The notes under the pieces were generated by a model. That model was given only the letters and a program-made list of their open reading frames with translations, was not told where the DNA came from and did no database searches. Both the position numbers and the translations under genes were made by a program. This document shows, one piece after another, positions 41,515-53,803 of a stretch of DNA of 64,000 bases; within the stretch, counting starts at the first letter, position 1, and each line of letters begins with the position of its first letter. This DNA comes from Parasponia andersonii (Eukaryota > Streptophyta > Magnoliopsida > Rosales > Cannabaceae): NCBI GenBank assembly GCA_002914805.1, contig JXTB01000907.1:6754-70753 (forward strand). The letters are read 5' to 3'.

Positions 41515-41683
41515 ATTGCCATCAACTTTCAGTTTGAGTTTGAAAATACATTTGCAGCCTATGATTTTTCATGAGAAAGAGGGGGCACTAAGTACTAGTG
41601 TGATTCTTTCTCAGGGCTGTAAACTCTTGTTCCATAGCTTGCCACCAGGTGGGTTGTGCGGCTGCCTGCTTATAGGAGGAAGG

Positions 41684-43091
41684 CTACACCAGATCACCTG
41701 CAAAAGTACTCATAAAAAGTTTGGGCTTGAAAATCCTAGCTTTAGATCGAGTCACCATAGGATGATCGTTGTTAGTTGGTGGCTTGGTTTTCTCACAAGG
41801 GACATGCAGATCTCTTACAAAAGAAGAATCAGAATGAGGAGAGTTAGGTGAAAGAGGAAGGGATAGGGAAGAAGAAGCAGGAGAGGACTGAGAAGGGAAA
41901 GAAGAAAAGTGAGTAAGTGATGGAGTAAAATTAGTATTGTCAGTAGGAGTAGGAGTAGTAGAGGGAGATAGAGAGGACAGAGGTGCAGAAAGTATATGTA
42001 CAATGGTGTTTGAGGGAGAAGCAATAGAACTAGAGGAATGATTGATGAATAGCAAAGAAGATTCATCGAATACAACATGCCGAGATATGTAAATGGGACC
42101 AGTGGTAGGATCAAGACATAAATAACTTTTATGTTGAGTGCTATAACCAATAAACACACATTCACGAGATCGGTTTTGTAATTTATTTGCATTATACGGG
42201 CCAAGAAAAAGGAAACATGAACAACCAAAAATTTTGAAGTGGTCATATGATGGCATTTTATGGTAAAATGTATGATATGGGGATTTGTTTGGCAATACCA
42301 GTGTGGAGAGTCTATTGATGAGGTATGTGGCTGTTTGAAATACATAGGGCCAATAAGATAAGGGCATACTAGCTTGGGCAAGCATGGATAAACCTACTTC
42401 CACGACATGTCGATTTTTCCTTTCCACTCGACCATTTTGCTGAGAAGTGCAAGGACAAGATAATCTATGTAAGATGCCTAAATTGTCATGGAATTTGGCT
42501 AGTGTGTGAAATTCCCCACCCCAATCAGATTGGAAAAATTGAATTAATGCTGTAAATTGTGTGTTGACAAGTTTTTAAATTTAATGAATGTTGAATAGGC
42601 TTCATCTTTCGTTTTTAATAAGTACAACCACGTAAAACGAGTATGATCGTCAATAAACAATAGGAAATAACAAACACCAGTAATATACGGAATAGGAGAA
42701 GCTCCCCATAAATCTGTATGAATTAAAGCAAAAGGTTTTACAGCCCTTGATTGAGACAAATTAAAAGGAAGCCCATGGCTCTTAGCGAACTGGCATTAAT
42801 TGCAGAAATGAAAACTGTTTGACTTTTGTTTATGTACATTACAAAGTTCTAAAACTTGATTAACCACTGGAAGAGCTGGATGCCCCAAACATCTATGCCA
42901 AATGTTGGAATCTTTGGTGTGGGTGAGAAAGACTTAAGATTTGGTGACTGAAGGAGTGAGAGAAGAGTCGATGGATGGAGGCTGAAGTTTGTATAGGCCA
43001 TGATTAAGCTGTCCCTAGAGTAGTGTTTGTTGAGTGACCTGGTCCTTACCAAGAAAATGGTTAGGATGGAACTCTACATAGACTTTATAAT
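41684..43091 (-). pseudogene. outer copia integrase, main part
   Basis: Read 5' to 3' on the minus strand: a gag-pre-integrase zinc region (WHRCLGHPALP...CNVH...C..CQFAKSHGLPF, 42760-42905), the core HTDLWGASPI and LFIDDHTRFTWLYLLKTKDE (42640-42730), then ERKNRHVVEVGLSMLAQA (about 42370-42425) and the conserved KIFGCSCFLFLGPYN and CVFIGYSTQHKSYLCLDP blocks. A Ser/Pro-rich linker follows (41700-42000). The SIRE element separates it from its first 60 or so codons at 53430-53617. Confidence 0.88.
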
Positions 43092-44212
43092 TGTTAGATC
43101 CGTTTATTAGGTATTACTGAATAAAATTTATTTCCAATTAATTATGTAAGGTGGTAATACAGAAATTGTAAAAATAACACAATATATTTTTACTTGGTTC
43201 AGTTATCTTTCGATAATCTATGCCCAAGGGGCCACGCTCAGAGAATAAACACTATTAGCAAAGTTTGAATGAATACAAATACTAATTTGACTTGTACAAT
43301 AAAAAGACTCCCTCTTTTGATTGTCGCAATGTAGATGTATTCCTTCACTAACGTGTCTAGCGAACACCACTCGTCTTAGGTTGACTTCGTTCTTCTGAAA
43401 TCCCTTCAGGTACTTGAAGTCGATCTTCTCCCGAAAATAGTCGATCTTCTCCCGAAGCACTATTACTTAAACGACTAGGACACTTCCTAAGTCTAAAAGA
43501 TGGCTAAAAGAAAAACTTTTCTTTTAAAACCAAAAAATACAATAAGTAGTCTCTCTACCTAAAGCTACTCTTGAGTGGCCTTTAAATAGAGAAGAGAGCA
43601 AGTCTTCATGTATAAGATCTGCAAAATAGCAATTAAGAGTATTTAATATTAATTAGAAGACTTATAAGATCAACCAAGTTTGTTACTAAACTTAGAAAAT
43701 AGATCTGGAAAGTAGTTGCTGATTCTGTCCACGTGTTGCAATATGATCTGTCAACCCAGTCATATTGTAACATATAAGGAAACTTTCAGATTACTTTCTT
43801 GGTATAAAAAAATAAGTTACTCAAACATATTTGATAACTAATAGAATGAATTAGAGTAACTTTAATCAGTGCAAATCAGCAGAAATGAGTTAAGAAAACT
43901 TCCATAAAAGATATTACACATAAAATATTCAATTAAAGGAATTTCCTTAATAAAATATAGACATATACTCAAAACTAATTTAGGAAAGAATCACTTACCC
44001 ATTCCTTCTCAATTGAATCAGTCTATATATTAATATGATCAGATTTTTATGTTTGACAACTATACAAATCGTGACCTAAAGCATATAAAAGAAAAATATA
44101 GAAAATACTAAAAAATTTATTCAGATAAAATATTTAGTCGCATATTATAACATGACTGTGAAATCAGTCATGTTGCAACATAAAGATTGCCAACAGATTA
44201 TTCGCTCTTTCA
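43092..44212 (-). repeat. 3' LTR of the SIRE element
   Basis: About 1121 bp, collinear with 52307-53429. The polypurine tract CCAAAGAGGAGAT (plus-strand complement 44213-44225) directly abuts it. It contains palindrome copies at 43734 and 43763 (variant) and 44171 (exact). Confidence 0.93.
44171..44180. repeat. palindrome TGTTGCAACA, LTR copy
   Basis: An exact copy extended to the 12-bp palindrome ATGTTGCAACAT (44170-44181), close to the outer end of the LTR. Other exact copies start at 45679, 45814, 48934, 50632, 51173 and 52947. Confidence 0.95.
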
Positions 44213-44514
44213 ATCTCCTCTTTGGCAGCTTTTAGATAAATATTTGATATGCCTGCAAAACAATGTCAGTATATATCCAAAATCTAAATATGCTTTCTCC
44301 TTCTTTTGGACAAAAGATCCAAAGGCAAAGAAAAAATAAGTGATAAAAATTGTCAATCACAAAATAACTAATGAAATTAGAACATGTTGAAACATCAGAA
44401 TATAAAAGAAATTAGTCCCGTAGAAAATTAAACACACCAAAATTGTATCAAACTTATACAAACCAAGAAAATGGAAAAAAAAACAAAAAAGAAAAAGAAA
44501 GAAACACATAAAGA

Positions 44515-46203
44515 TCAAACATCGTCTATATCCACGTCAAGTTTCTTTGCAGTAGCAGCAACCATTTTCTCAATCTTTGTAAGTCTAGCTTCTTGATCTG
44601 TAGATGTTGTAATAGCAATAACAGTAGGACCTTGTGTACCAATATCAGCGATAGCTTCAAGCTCTCCCTCAACTAGATCTTTTTCCTTAAGCTTGAACAT
44701 GATATTGGATGGAGTGGCTGTGAGGAACTAAGAGTCATATATGAAAGGGATTTGCTGGGATAGAATCCCATAGATAAGTGATGGAAAGATCAGCCTCTTC
44801 TTAGGATGTTTGAGATTGTGAAGATCACAAATCTGCTTAAAATCAGTAGTCCCAAGTTCACTAGTACACCTGTTCCAACATTATACAGAAAGCTAGCAAT
44901 ATCAAAATGAATAGTTGGATAGTGTGTGGTAGGTCTCTAATTGTGCATAGCAATCTGACGAAGTCGTCTGTACTTCAAGGTCAGATCAGTGACTTGAAGA
45001 ATATCCTCTTTAGGCCACTTCTTTTTTTGTCCCAAGTAACTCAGCAGCAACCATATCTTCATCAAAAGACTTTTCAAACTCATCATGAGGTCTCAAAGGT
45101 ACACCGAGAAAATCAGAAATCACTTGAGGCGAGAAGTCATACACATGATTTCTAACAAAGATCTTATGAAAGGTAATGGAATCAAGTTCATCAAATCCAT
45201 CAGTAATATTAGCATAGAATTCCTAAACTACCCGAGACACAAAACCTTTGTTTTTAAACACAATATTATCCCATCACTGATATTCAATAGCTTTTAACAT
45301 ACCAATACTTAAAAAAGACTTAGAATTGATGTTTTTTTTAGGAATAAACTGACATTGACCATAGACATTCATTGATGTAGCAATTTCTTTAGTATAGTAC
45401 CAAGGAGTAAAGGCATTATGAATATTATAACCTCGTGTGAGTGTTGTAGAAGTGGAAACACCCTTTGCCTTCTCAGCTGCAATGACCTTCTTAGGTTTTT
45501 GCATGGCTTGTTTGTAGAACTGACTAGCAGACTTCTTAGAGGGTTGAGCAGTAAGAGTAGCCAATAAAATGGCTACTTGTGTTGGAATATCAGGTTGATT
45601 CTGGTTTATAGTAGAGGAAATTACAGCAGGTGAGTGCTGTGTTGAAATATCAGAAATAGTAGGTGACTTCTCTGATTGTGTTGCAACAGATGTTACAGTA
45701 GTTGGTTCAGATGGAATCTCTTCCGAAGGAGAGACTTAAGTTGCAACGAGTATTTTTGCTGCTTCGATATTCTCTTTTGTTGTATCAGGGGTCTGCAATT
45801 CAGTGGCTTTCGATGTTGCAACATTCTCTTTTTCAAGAACAGGTTCTGGAAGCGATGTGGTAGCAGGCACTTCCATCGATTCTTGATTATGAAGACTCGA
45901 TTTAGAAGTCTTACCATTATCTCCTTTTTTTGGAACTGACTCATCTGTTGAATGAGCAATTGATTTCGAATTGGGAGAATGAGAAGAATCTCCTGAATCA
46001 GTTGGTTTTTGCAATTTGATGGGTTGTGATGGAACAACCTCTGGTTTAGTCACCTTTTCCGGCAATGATGGCTTTGTTTTCGTAGAGGTCGGCAAGACAA
46101 CTAATTTCTACTTCTTAGCCAGCGATGAGGAGGGTGACGCTTTCCCTTTTCCTTTCGAAGCAGGAGCAGACTTACTCTTTTTTCCTAATATGGTGTTAAC
46201 CAT
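44515..46203 (-). pseudogene. extra ORF of the SIRE element (env-like position)
   Basis: A reading that starts at ATG 46203 (MVNTILGKKSKSAPASKGKG) continues after an in-frame stop as a Lys/Ser/Thr/Pro-rich segment (46095-45736). It then passes through a frame containing ASQFYKQAMQKP and AFTPWYYTKEIATSMNVYGQ (45564-45274) and ends in a short EARLTKIEKMVAATAKKLD segment likely to be helical (stop at 44515). SIRE-type elements carry an ORF here that has been called env-like in some species. I see no clear signal peptide or transmembrane segment in this copy, so that function is not supported. The frame is broken at several points. Confidence 0.7.
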
Positions 46204-47255
46204 AACTGGCAGTTTCTGTACGAACAGAGAAAACAAAAAACAAAAACAAGGAAAGAAAATGGAAGAAGAAGAGACTACGACTGAGATGATTTAGGATTTT
46301 AGGGTTGAAACAATCTGAATATATATCCCCTTAGTTACCCAAAATTTGAAAAGGAAACAAATAAAAATTGGAGTCAAAAAGATTGGAAAATAACTGCCAT
46401 AATGTTACAACAGATGATGTTAGCATGCAGTTTTTCCATAAACTGCATTTTTTAAAAAATCAAAATCTGTAAATATCTCAATGTTATAACATTCCTTATT
46501 TTGCCACAAAGTCAAAATTTAATATATATGGAAAGCTAGAATGAAAAATTGAAACAAATAAATTTATGTCAATCATAAATTAATTTTTAAAATAAACAAG
46601 ACTTGCCAATTTTATCAAATAAAATTTCCGGATTTCTTCTAGATTAATTAACTATCAAGAATTGAAAGACAACTGACTTACCTTAAAAATGTTGATCTCC
46701 ACAAAATTCCATTCTAAATTTCATGCTATAAACGTGTGCTGTGATTTCTTGAGCAGTACATCTTTGTTTATTGCTACTATCTTTTTTTTTTTAATTTTTT
46801 TATAACAACACAAAAATGAAGCACCCACAGTCAGTAACTTTCACTCTATCATTGAGGTAACTCTTTTCACACAATAGATCGTCCTTTACTGTATTTGTGA
46901 TACATAGTACCGGATTACTCATGGATGACTTTCACACATCAGTGTAGGTAGTTTTTTTTTTACTAGGGAGCCTGTTTTACAAAATTTTTCTAAGATCAAA
47001 TAAACAAAGGTTCATTATTTAAAATTCAATCCAAGATAATCCATCTTTCATCAATCAATCTAGATTTTTTATAAGATGAGATAACAAAAACTGTATATTA
47101 GAAAATCAAGTTATGATTAATAAAAATTCATCTCTTTCAAAATTTCTTTTAAACTTTTTACACACAAAAATTTTAATTTCAAATAGCAAAAATTCGGCAT
47201 ATAATAAAATAGAAATATTTACATAGAATAAATTCCCAAGGACTTCCTCAGGAAA

Positions 47256-48653
47256 TCAAAATGCAAAAAATCGAGTGATTTTGGTGAATATGTATGTAAG
47301 CTGGTACTCTATTGCAACATACTCCAAAACAATGATATTATTTTCAATCAATTCTCTAATGAAATGATGACGAATATCAATATGCTTAGTCTTAGAATGT
47401 TGCATTGTATTTTTAGAAATATTGATAGTACTAATGTTATCATAATATACTACTAAATTATCCAATTCAATACCGTAGTCCTTTAGCATCTGTTTCATCC
47501 ACAACAGCTGTGTGCAATAACTCTCAGCAGCAATATACTCGTCTTCGGTAGTCGACAAAGAGATGAAGTTCTGCTTTTTGCTGTGCTATGAAATCAGGTT
47601 GTTCCCTAAGTAGAAACAACCTCCAGTTGTACTTTTTCTCTTATCAGCATTCCTTGCCCAATCTGCATCACTATAACCAATAAGATGAGTATTAGTTTTC
47701 TTTGAATACCAAATTCCATGATCAACAATCCCATTAACATATCTAATGATTCTTTTTACAGCAAGAATGTGAGACTCTTTAGGTCTAGATTGATATCTAG
47801 CACAAACACCAATACTATAGGAAATATCAGGATGACTAGCTATAAGATACAATAGAATTCCTATCATGCTCCTATAGAGCGTTGGATCAACATCAACACC
47901 ATTTTCATCTTTGGTCAACTTGAGATTAGTAATCATGGGAGTATTCATATGTTTGGCAGATTCTAAACTGAATTTCTTCACAAGGTTTTTGGCGTATTTG
48001 GATTGAGATATAAAAATTCCATCTTCAAGTTGCTTAACCTGCAAACCTAGAAAAAATATCAGCTCACCTACTATACTCATCTTGAACTCATTCTTCATCT
48101 GGATAACAAATTCATGTACTTTATTATCAGATGTAGAATCAAAAACAATGTCATCAACATATATTTGAGCAATAATAATACCATATTTAAAGTATTTGAT
48201 GAACAAAATTTTGTCTATTCCCCATCTCTTGTAGCCTTTTTCAATCAAAAAATTTATTAGTCTTTTATACCATGACCTAAGTGCCTGTTTCAATTCATAT
48301 AGTACCTTTTTGAGTTTAAAAATATGGTTAGGCAAAAATGGATCTTCAAAACCTTTAGGTTATTCTGCATAAGCTTCCTCATTCAAAATACCATTTAAAA
48401 ATACACTTTTTATATCTATTTGGTATAAAGTAAAGCCTATGAGACATGTAATGGCAAGAAGTATGCGAATAGATTCCAATCTAGTAACGGGAAATGCTTC
48501 ATCAAAATCAATGCCCTCAACTTGTATGTATCCTTGGGCAACCAACCTAGTTTTGTTTCTAATTATGTTACCAAATTCATCAGATTTATTCTTATAAATC
48601 CATTGGATTCCAATCACATTAGAATTCCTAGGTCTAGGTACAAGTGTCCACAC
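47256..48653 (-). pseudogene. SIRE reverse transcriptase and RNase H
   Basis: MWTLVPRPRNSNVIGIQWIY opens the RT (48653 downward), then RLVAQGYIQVEGIDFDEAF, YQIDIKSVFLNG and a stop after AYAE. ELKQALRSWYKRL and the catalytic QIYVDDIVF follow (near 48157), then FFLGLQVKQLEDGIFISQSK. RNase H follows with LIGYSDADWARNADKRKSTT (near 47690), a stop, then STTEDEYIAAESYCTQLLWM and SKTKHIDIRHHFIRE (to 47256). Catalytic residues are largely kept, and two stops make it a pseudogene. Confidence 0.93.
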
Positions 48654-49065
48654 ATTGTTCCTAGTGAACTATTCTAATTCCCCTTGCATTGCTTTTACCT
48701 AAAATTCATCTAATAGGGCTTCTTTAACATTTTTAGGTTCAATCATAGAGGTAAAGGCACGTATATATTACTAGATTTATGTTTCTCCTCCTTGTGACCA
48801 TCACATCATCAGGATTACCTATAATAAGATCAGAAGGATGATTTTTCTTCACACTTGATGATGGTTCTCTTCTGATTGGATCATGAATATACACTGAAGG
48901 TTCAGCGGATGAAGTGTCTCTCTATCCAGGGGATGTTGCAACATCTGATCCTGATGTTGTAATAGGATTGTCTGGTCCTGTAGCAGCGTCAGGCTGAGTT
49001 GTAACATATGAATCAGAAACAAGATTAACAACAGTTTCATCAGTAAAGCTGTGAATTTCATCTTC

Positions 49066-50057
49066 TTATGAAAAATCTATGAAATCTTTAAGATCATCAA
49101 CAACAACATTAGCATATTCCATAATAAATTGAGTTCTCATATTATAAATACGATAAGATCTACTATTATTTGAATAATCTAGAAAAATACCTACATCACT
49201 TTTAGTGTCAAACTTACCCAAGTATTCCCGATCATTTAGGATGTAACATGCACTCCCAAAAATATGAAAATAGCTTAGGTTAGGTTTCTTACCATGCCAA
49301 ATCTCATAGGGTGTTTTTGTTGTACCTGGGGGCAAATAGACACAGTTAATAATGTAACACGCCGTACATATTACTTCAGCCCACAATCTCTTGGATAGCT
49401 TATTACTGTTGAGCATGACACGAGCAATTTCCTGCAAAGTCTTATTTTTCTTCTCTACTACACTATTTTGTTGAGGTATTTTAGGTGCAGAAAATTCATG
49501 TGAAATACCAAGTTCATTACAAAAATACCATGTTCATTTCAAAAATCAGTATAGACAGTATTTTCAAATTTTTTACCATGATCACTCCGAATTCTCACTA
49601 TCTTAACAATATTGTAATTTTTCTCACTCTTAAGTTTCACACACAATGTTTTGAAAGCATCAAACGTGTCAGATTTCTCTCTTAAAAAATCTACCCAAGA
49701 GTACCTGGAAAAATCATCCACACACACAAAGACATAACACTTACCTCCAATGCTTTCTACTTGAATAGGACCCATCAGATCCATATAAAGTAGCTCCAAC
49801 ACCTTTGATGTTGTAACATATTGTACAACTTTGAGTGTAGTCTTCAATTGTTTCCCAATTTGACAAGGTCCACATATACCTGATGATTTTTTACCAAGAA
49901 TTGATAATCCTCGAACAGCACTTGTAGAGACAATTCTTTTCAACATTTTAAAATTTAAATGACCCATTTTTTCATGCCACAAATCAATCTCATTCACAGA
50001 TACAATATTACAGGTTTGTGGATTAGTCAAAATATAACAATTATCAGTGGATCTCAA
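49066..50057 (-). pseudogene. SIRE integrase
   Basis: The zinc region is LWHEKMGHLNFKMLKRI...CGPCQIGKQ (about 49990-49855). The core has LLYMDLMGPIQVES, YVFVCVDDFSRYSWVDFLRE and VRIRSDHGKKFEN, and a frame interruption near 49540-49438 precedes IARVMLNSNKLSKRLWAEVI. FHIFGSACYILNDREYLGKF and GIFLDYSNNSRSYRIYN complete the C-terminal part. The loss of frame falls at the segment that would carry the catalytic glutamate. Confidence 0.9.
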
Positions 50058-50141
50058 TCCTTCTAAAACAAAGTTCCTGCTTTTATCCTTGACAACACAT
50101 TTATCACGGGTAAAATTAACATGAAGATTCTGATCATAAAT

Positions 50142-50380
50142 CTAACTTATACTAATCAAGTTAGCCTTAAGTCCTTCAATATGCAAAGCATTCTTCAATC
50201 TAGAGAATCCTTCAACATTGAAAGTTCCTCTTCCAAGAACTCTTCCTTTCACACCATCACCAAAAGTGACAAGACCATAAGCATATTCCTTATAATTTTC
50301 TAGTATGGATTTGTCACCTGTCATGTGTCTAGAACACCCACTATCAAAGTACTAAGCATTAGTAGCACATGTTCTAAAAT
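50142..50380 (-). pseudogene. SIRE protease
   Basis: On the minus strand the active-site segment reads stop-YFDSGCSRHMTG (about 50320-50358). The catalytic D-S-G is intact, but the usual preceding Trp codon is TAG. GLVTFGDGVKGRVLGRGTF and ALHIEGLKANLISIS follow. Confidence 0.85.
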
Positions 50381-50502
50381 AAGTAAAAACTCCAAAACAA
50401 TTTAGTTCAGATTTTTTAATCCAAATTTTTCTTATTTTATTCGAAAGATCTATCTTTTTCCTAGGTGTTTTTCTTTGGAAAGGAATCATGTGAGAAAAAT
50501 AT

Positions 50503-52235
50503 TTATTTTTTAAAAAACTTCATTAATGTAAAACACCGACGTCTGATATGACCTTTAACACCATAAAAGTGGCAAGTTGGAATAAACTTACCATGCTTAT
50601 CTGTCGAACCAAATGCTATTGATTTATGGTATGTTGCAACATATATTGCAACTTCAACACTATTACTTGTAACTTGTGATGGTGAAGCAATTTTATTCTG
50701 TGGTGCAACATCGATACTTGTTCTTGCACCAGAGTTAGAAACCGAACTCTTAATAAAAACAATTTTGGAGTTAGAGTGCTCACTTTTAAATCTGAATCCT
50801 TTATGATCAGAACTGGATTTTTCAATTGTCAGAATAGGATCCAAATTAGAAGTCCCTGAATTCAACATTTTTAAGGACTTTTGAGTCCTTTCAAGTTCAG
50901 CTGAGACTTCTTTTAATTTTGCTTCTTTTTTAGCAAGCAAAGTCTCCAATTTCTGCATTTTTTTTTTCTAAATTATCTTTGTACTGAATAAGAGCAGAAA
51001 TTCTTACTTCAAGTGATCTGTTCTGATCAACCACTCTAATCCATTGAGAAGATATATTCTCATATGATACTTGAATTGATTCTACATTCAGTTCAGATTC
51101 ATCACTGTCAGAATCAGTATTGTGATCTTTTTCTGTCCCGGATGTTACAGCAGAAATGCTTTCTGTAGCCTGTGTTGCAACACGACCTAAAGATGTCTAC
51201 AAAGAACAAACATCATCTGAAATCAAAGAAACACCAAAGGCTACATGATTACTTACATGGTTGTTATCTTCATCTTGACTACCTTCAGATTCTTCGTCAC
51301 TCCATATAGTAGACATAGCATTTGTCTTTTTCTTCAAAGTATTGGAATACTCGGCTTGCACTGGCCATATCCCTCGCATTCTCTGCATTAAATCCCTTTC
51401 TTCTTGTTAAAATTAGGTCTAGGAGAGGGCTTACTTTTGCCGAAATTATCAGGTTTTGGCCTTTTGCTCATCTTCTTCAAGAACTTGCTGAAGTTTTTTG
51501 ATAAGAGGGCAAGCTCATCGCTCTCTTCTTCACTTTCTTTATCGGTTGGTTCAGATGCAGCCTTTAAAGCGATGGTTTTCTCCTTTTTTCTTTGCTTAAT
51601 GTTCATCTCATAGGTCTGAAGAGACCCCATTAGCTCCTCAACTTTCATGGTGTCAAGGTTTTACTCTCTTCTATTATCGTGAGTCTTGGCTGAAACCTGT
51701 CAGACAATGATCGAAAAATTTTTCTAACCATCTTTGTATCTGAAAAAAGTTTTCCAAGAGCAAAAACTTCATTAGAGATATCATAAAGCTTAGTGAAATA
51801 TTCAGATAATGTTTCATTTTCTCTCATTTACAATTCTTCAAATTTAGAAGTTAACATGATTAATTTAGTTCTTTTCATATCACCATAATCCTCAAAGTGT
51901 GTTTGCAAAATATCCCACGCTTTTTTTGTAGATTCACAATTGATAATCATCTTAATCCTAGTAGCATCTACTCCATTTAATATAGCATGCAAAGCCTTAG
52001 AATTGTAATTAGCAAGTTTGTCATCATTAGATGACTATGTCAACTCAGGTTTAATAATATCCTTTCCTTTATCATCCTTAATAGTTAGAGAACTCCAACC
52101 ACTAAGAATGGATCTCTAAGCTTTTTCATCAAGAGCCTTAATAAAAGCTTTCATGTGTGCTCTCCAATAGGAGTAGTTCGTGCCATCAAGAAGTGGAGGG
52201 CATGATATGGACTCACCTTTAGCAAAGAATGACAT
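50503..52235 (-). pseudogene. SIRE gag
   Basis: ATG at 52235 opens MSFFAKGESISCPPLLDGTN and YSYWRAHMKAFIKALDEKA, then a stop. Segments continue with AWDILQTHFEDYGDMKRTKL, NETLSEYFTKLYDISNEV and a Lys/Glu-rich stretch (51648-51388). A coiled-coil-like segment (KEAKLKEVSAELERTQKSLK, 50950 downward) leads to a zinc knuckle CHFYGVKGHIRRRC (about 50525-50570) whose second cysteine is tyrosine. At least three stops break the gene. Confidence 0.87.
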
Positions 52236-52287
52236 AGCTGAAAAATCAGATCAAATATACTGCAAAATCTTTACTAAAAACGTTAGT

Positions 52288-52306
52288 GTCCCACTCTGAT
52301 ACCAAT
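52288..52306 (-). other. primer-binding site of the SIRE element
   Basis: On the minus strand, TTGGTATCAGAGTGGGAC begins directly inside the 5' LTR. It is the initiator tRNA-Met type. Confidence 0.9.
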
Positions 52307-53429
52307 TGTTAGGTCCGTTTATCAGGAGTTACTGAATAAAATTAATTTCTAATTAATTATGTGAGGTGGTAATGCGGAAATTATAAAAATAACATAATAT
52401 ATTTTTTACTTAGTTTAGTTATCTCCCGATAACCTACGTTCAAGGGACCACGCCCAGAGCATAAACACTATTAGCAAAGTTTGATTAAATACAAACATTA
52501 ATTTGACTAATATAATAAAAAACTCTCTTTTGATTGTCCTAATGTAGATGTATTCCTCTATAACGTGTCTAGCGAGCATCATCCTTTTTAGGTTGACTTC
52601 GTTCTTCTGAAATCCCTTCATATACTTGAAGTTGATATTCTCTCGAAAATAATCAGCACATCTCCTAAATCACTATCACTAAAATGGCTAGGACACCTCC
52701 TAAGTCTAAAATATGGCTAAAAGAAAAACTTTTCTTTTAAAACTGAAAAATACAATAAGTGGTCTCTCTACCTAAAGCTACTCTTGAGTGACCTTTAAAT
52801 AGAGAAGAGAGCAAGCTTTCACGTGTAAGATCTGCAAAATAACAATTAAGAGTATTTAATATTAATTAGAAGACTTGCAAGATCAGCCAAGTTTGTTACT
52901 AAACTTAGAAAACGGATCTGGAAATTAGTTGCTAATTTTATCCACGTGTTGCAACATGGTCTGTCAACCCAATCATATTGTAACATAAAAGGAAACTTTC
53001 AGATTACTTTCCTGGTATAAAAAAATAAGTTACTCAAACCTATTTGACAGCTAATAGCACGAATTAGAGTAATTTTAAACAGTGAGAATCAACAGAAATG
53101 AGTTAAGAAAACTTACATAAAAGATATTACACATAAAATATTCAATTAAAAGAATTTTCTTAATGAACTATAGACGTATACTCAAAACCAATTTAGGAAA
53201 GAGTCACTTACCCATTCCTTCTCACTTGAATCCGTCTATGTATTAATATGATCAGATTTTTATATTTGATAACTATACAAATCGTGACCTAAAGTATATA
53301 AAAGGAAAATATAGAAAATACTGAAAAATTTATTTATCATGTTGCAATATTTAGTCGCATGTTGTAACATGACCGTAAAATCAATCATATTGCAACATGA
53401 AGATTGTCAACAGATTATTCGCTCTTTCA
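52307..53429 (-). repeat. 5' LTR of the SIRE element
   Basis: About 1123 bp, collinear with 43092-44212. It contains the palindrome exactly at 52947 and as variants at 52976, 53340, 53360 and 53388. Confidence 0.93.
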
Positions 53430-53803
53430 ATCATCGTGACAAAGTTTAGAGAAACTAATAAGATTATTAGAAATTGCAGGAGTATGGAAGATATGTCTAA
53501 GTAGGAGTGGAGAGGAAGCGCTAGGTAATGCAGCATGTCCAATGTGAGGAATTGAGATTTTCTTACCATCACCAATTGTCCCTTGATCAGTCCATATGAA
53601 GGGCATTGCAGAGTCCATCATATATTATAGTCAGGGGTAAAGTGGTGAGTAGCTCCAGAATCCACGTACCAACAACTCCTATCTACAACTGAGTTTGATG
53701 TGGCCATTTCTCCTGTCATGGTGTTGAATGTCGTGGAGTTTGGGGTCGTTGAGATGTAAGTGTTGAAATTTTTGGAATTCTGTGGACTGGGCCGATAGCT
53801 CAA
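53430..53803 (-). pseudogene. outer copia protease and start of integrase
   Basis: The protease active site WYVDSGATHHFTPDY lies at about 53641-53685. HIGHAALPSASSP and NLISFSKLCHDD follow down to the insertion point of the SIRE element. The reading resumes on the far side (43091) with YKVYVEFHPNHFLGKD, confirming that the two halves were once continuous. Confidence 0.87.

Larger units (their letters stand above)
43092..53429 (-). mobile_element. inner SIRE/Maximus-type Ty1/copia retrotransposon
   Basis: The element is 10,338 bp. It has LTRs of about 1.12 kb at both ends, an initiator-Met primer-binding site, gag-protease-integrase-RT-RNase H in copia order, and a long extra ORF between RNase H and the 3' LTR, which is the SIRE hallmark. 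On the minus strand the LTRs begin TGAAAGAGCG and end CTAACA. The flanks ATAAT (43087-43091) and ATCAT (53430-53434) make a 5-bp duplication with one mismatch. It sits in the integrase of the outer element in the same orientation. Stops interrupt gag, the protease entry, RT and the extra ORF. The palindrome TGTTGCAACA recurs throughout. Confidence 0.93.

Noticed and set aside
41483-41851. 122-codon plus-strand frame
   Set aside because: Antisense to the copia integrase-RT linker.
45676-46294. Plus-strand frames over the SIRE extra ORF
   Set aside because: Cys/Phe-rich shadow of the Lys/Ser-rich minus-strand ORF.
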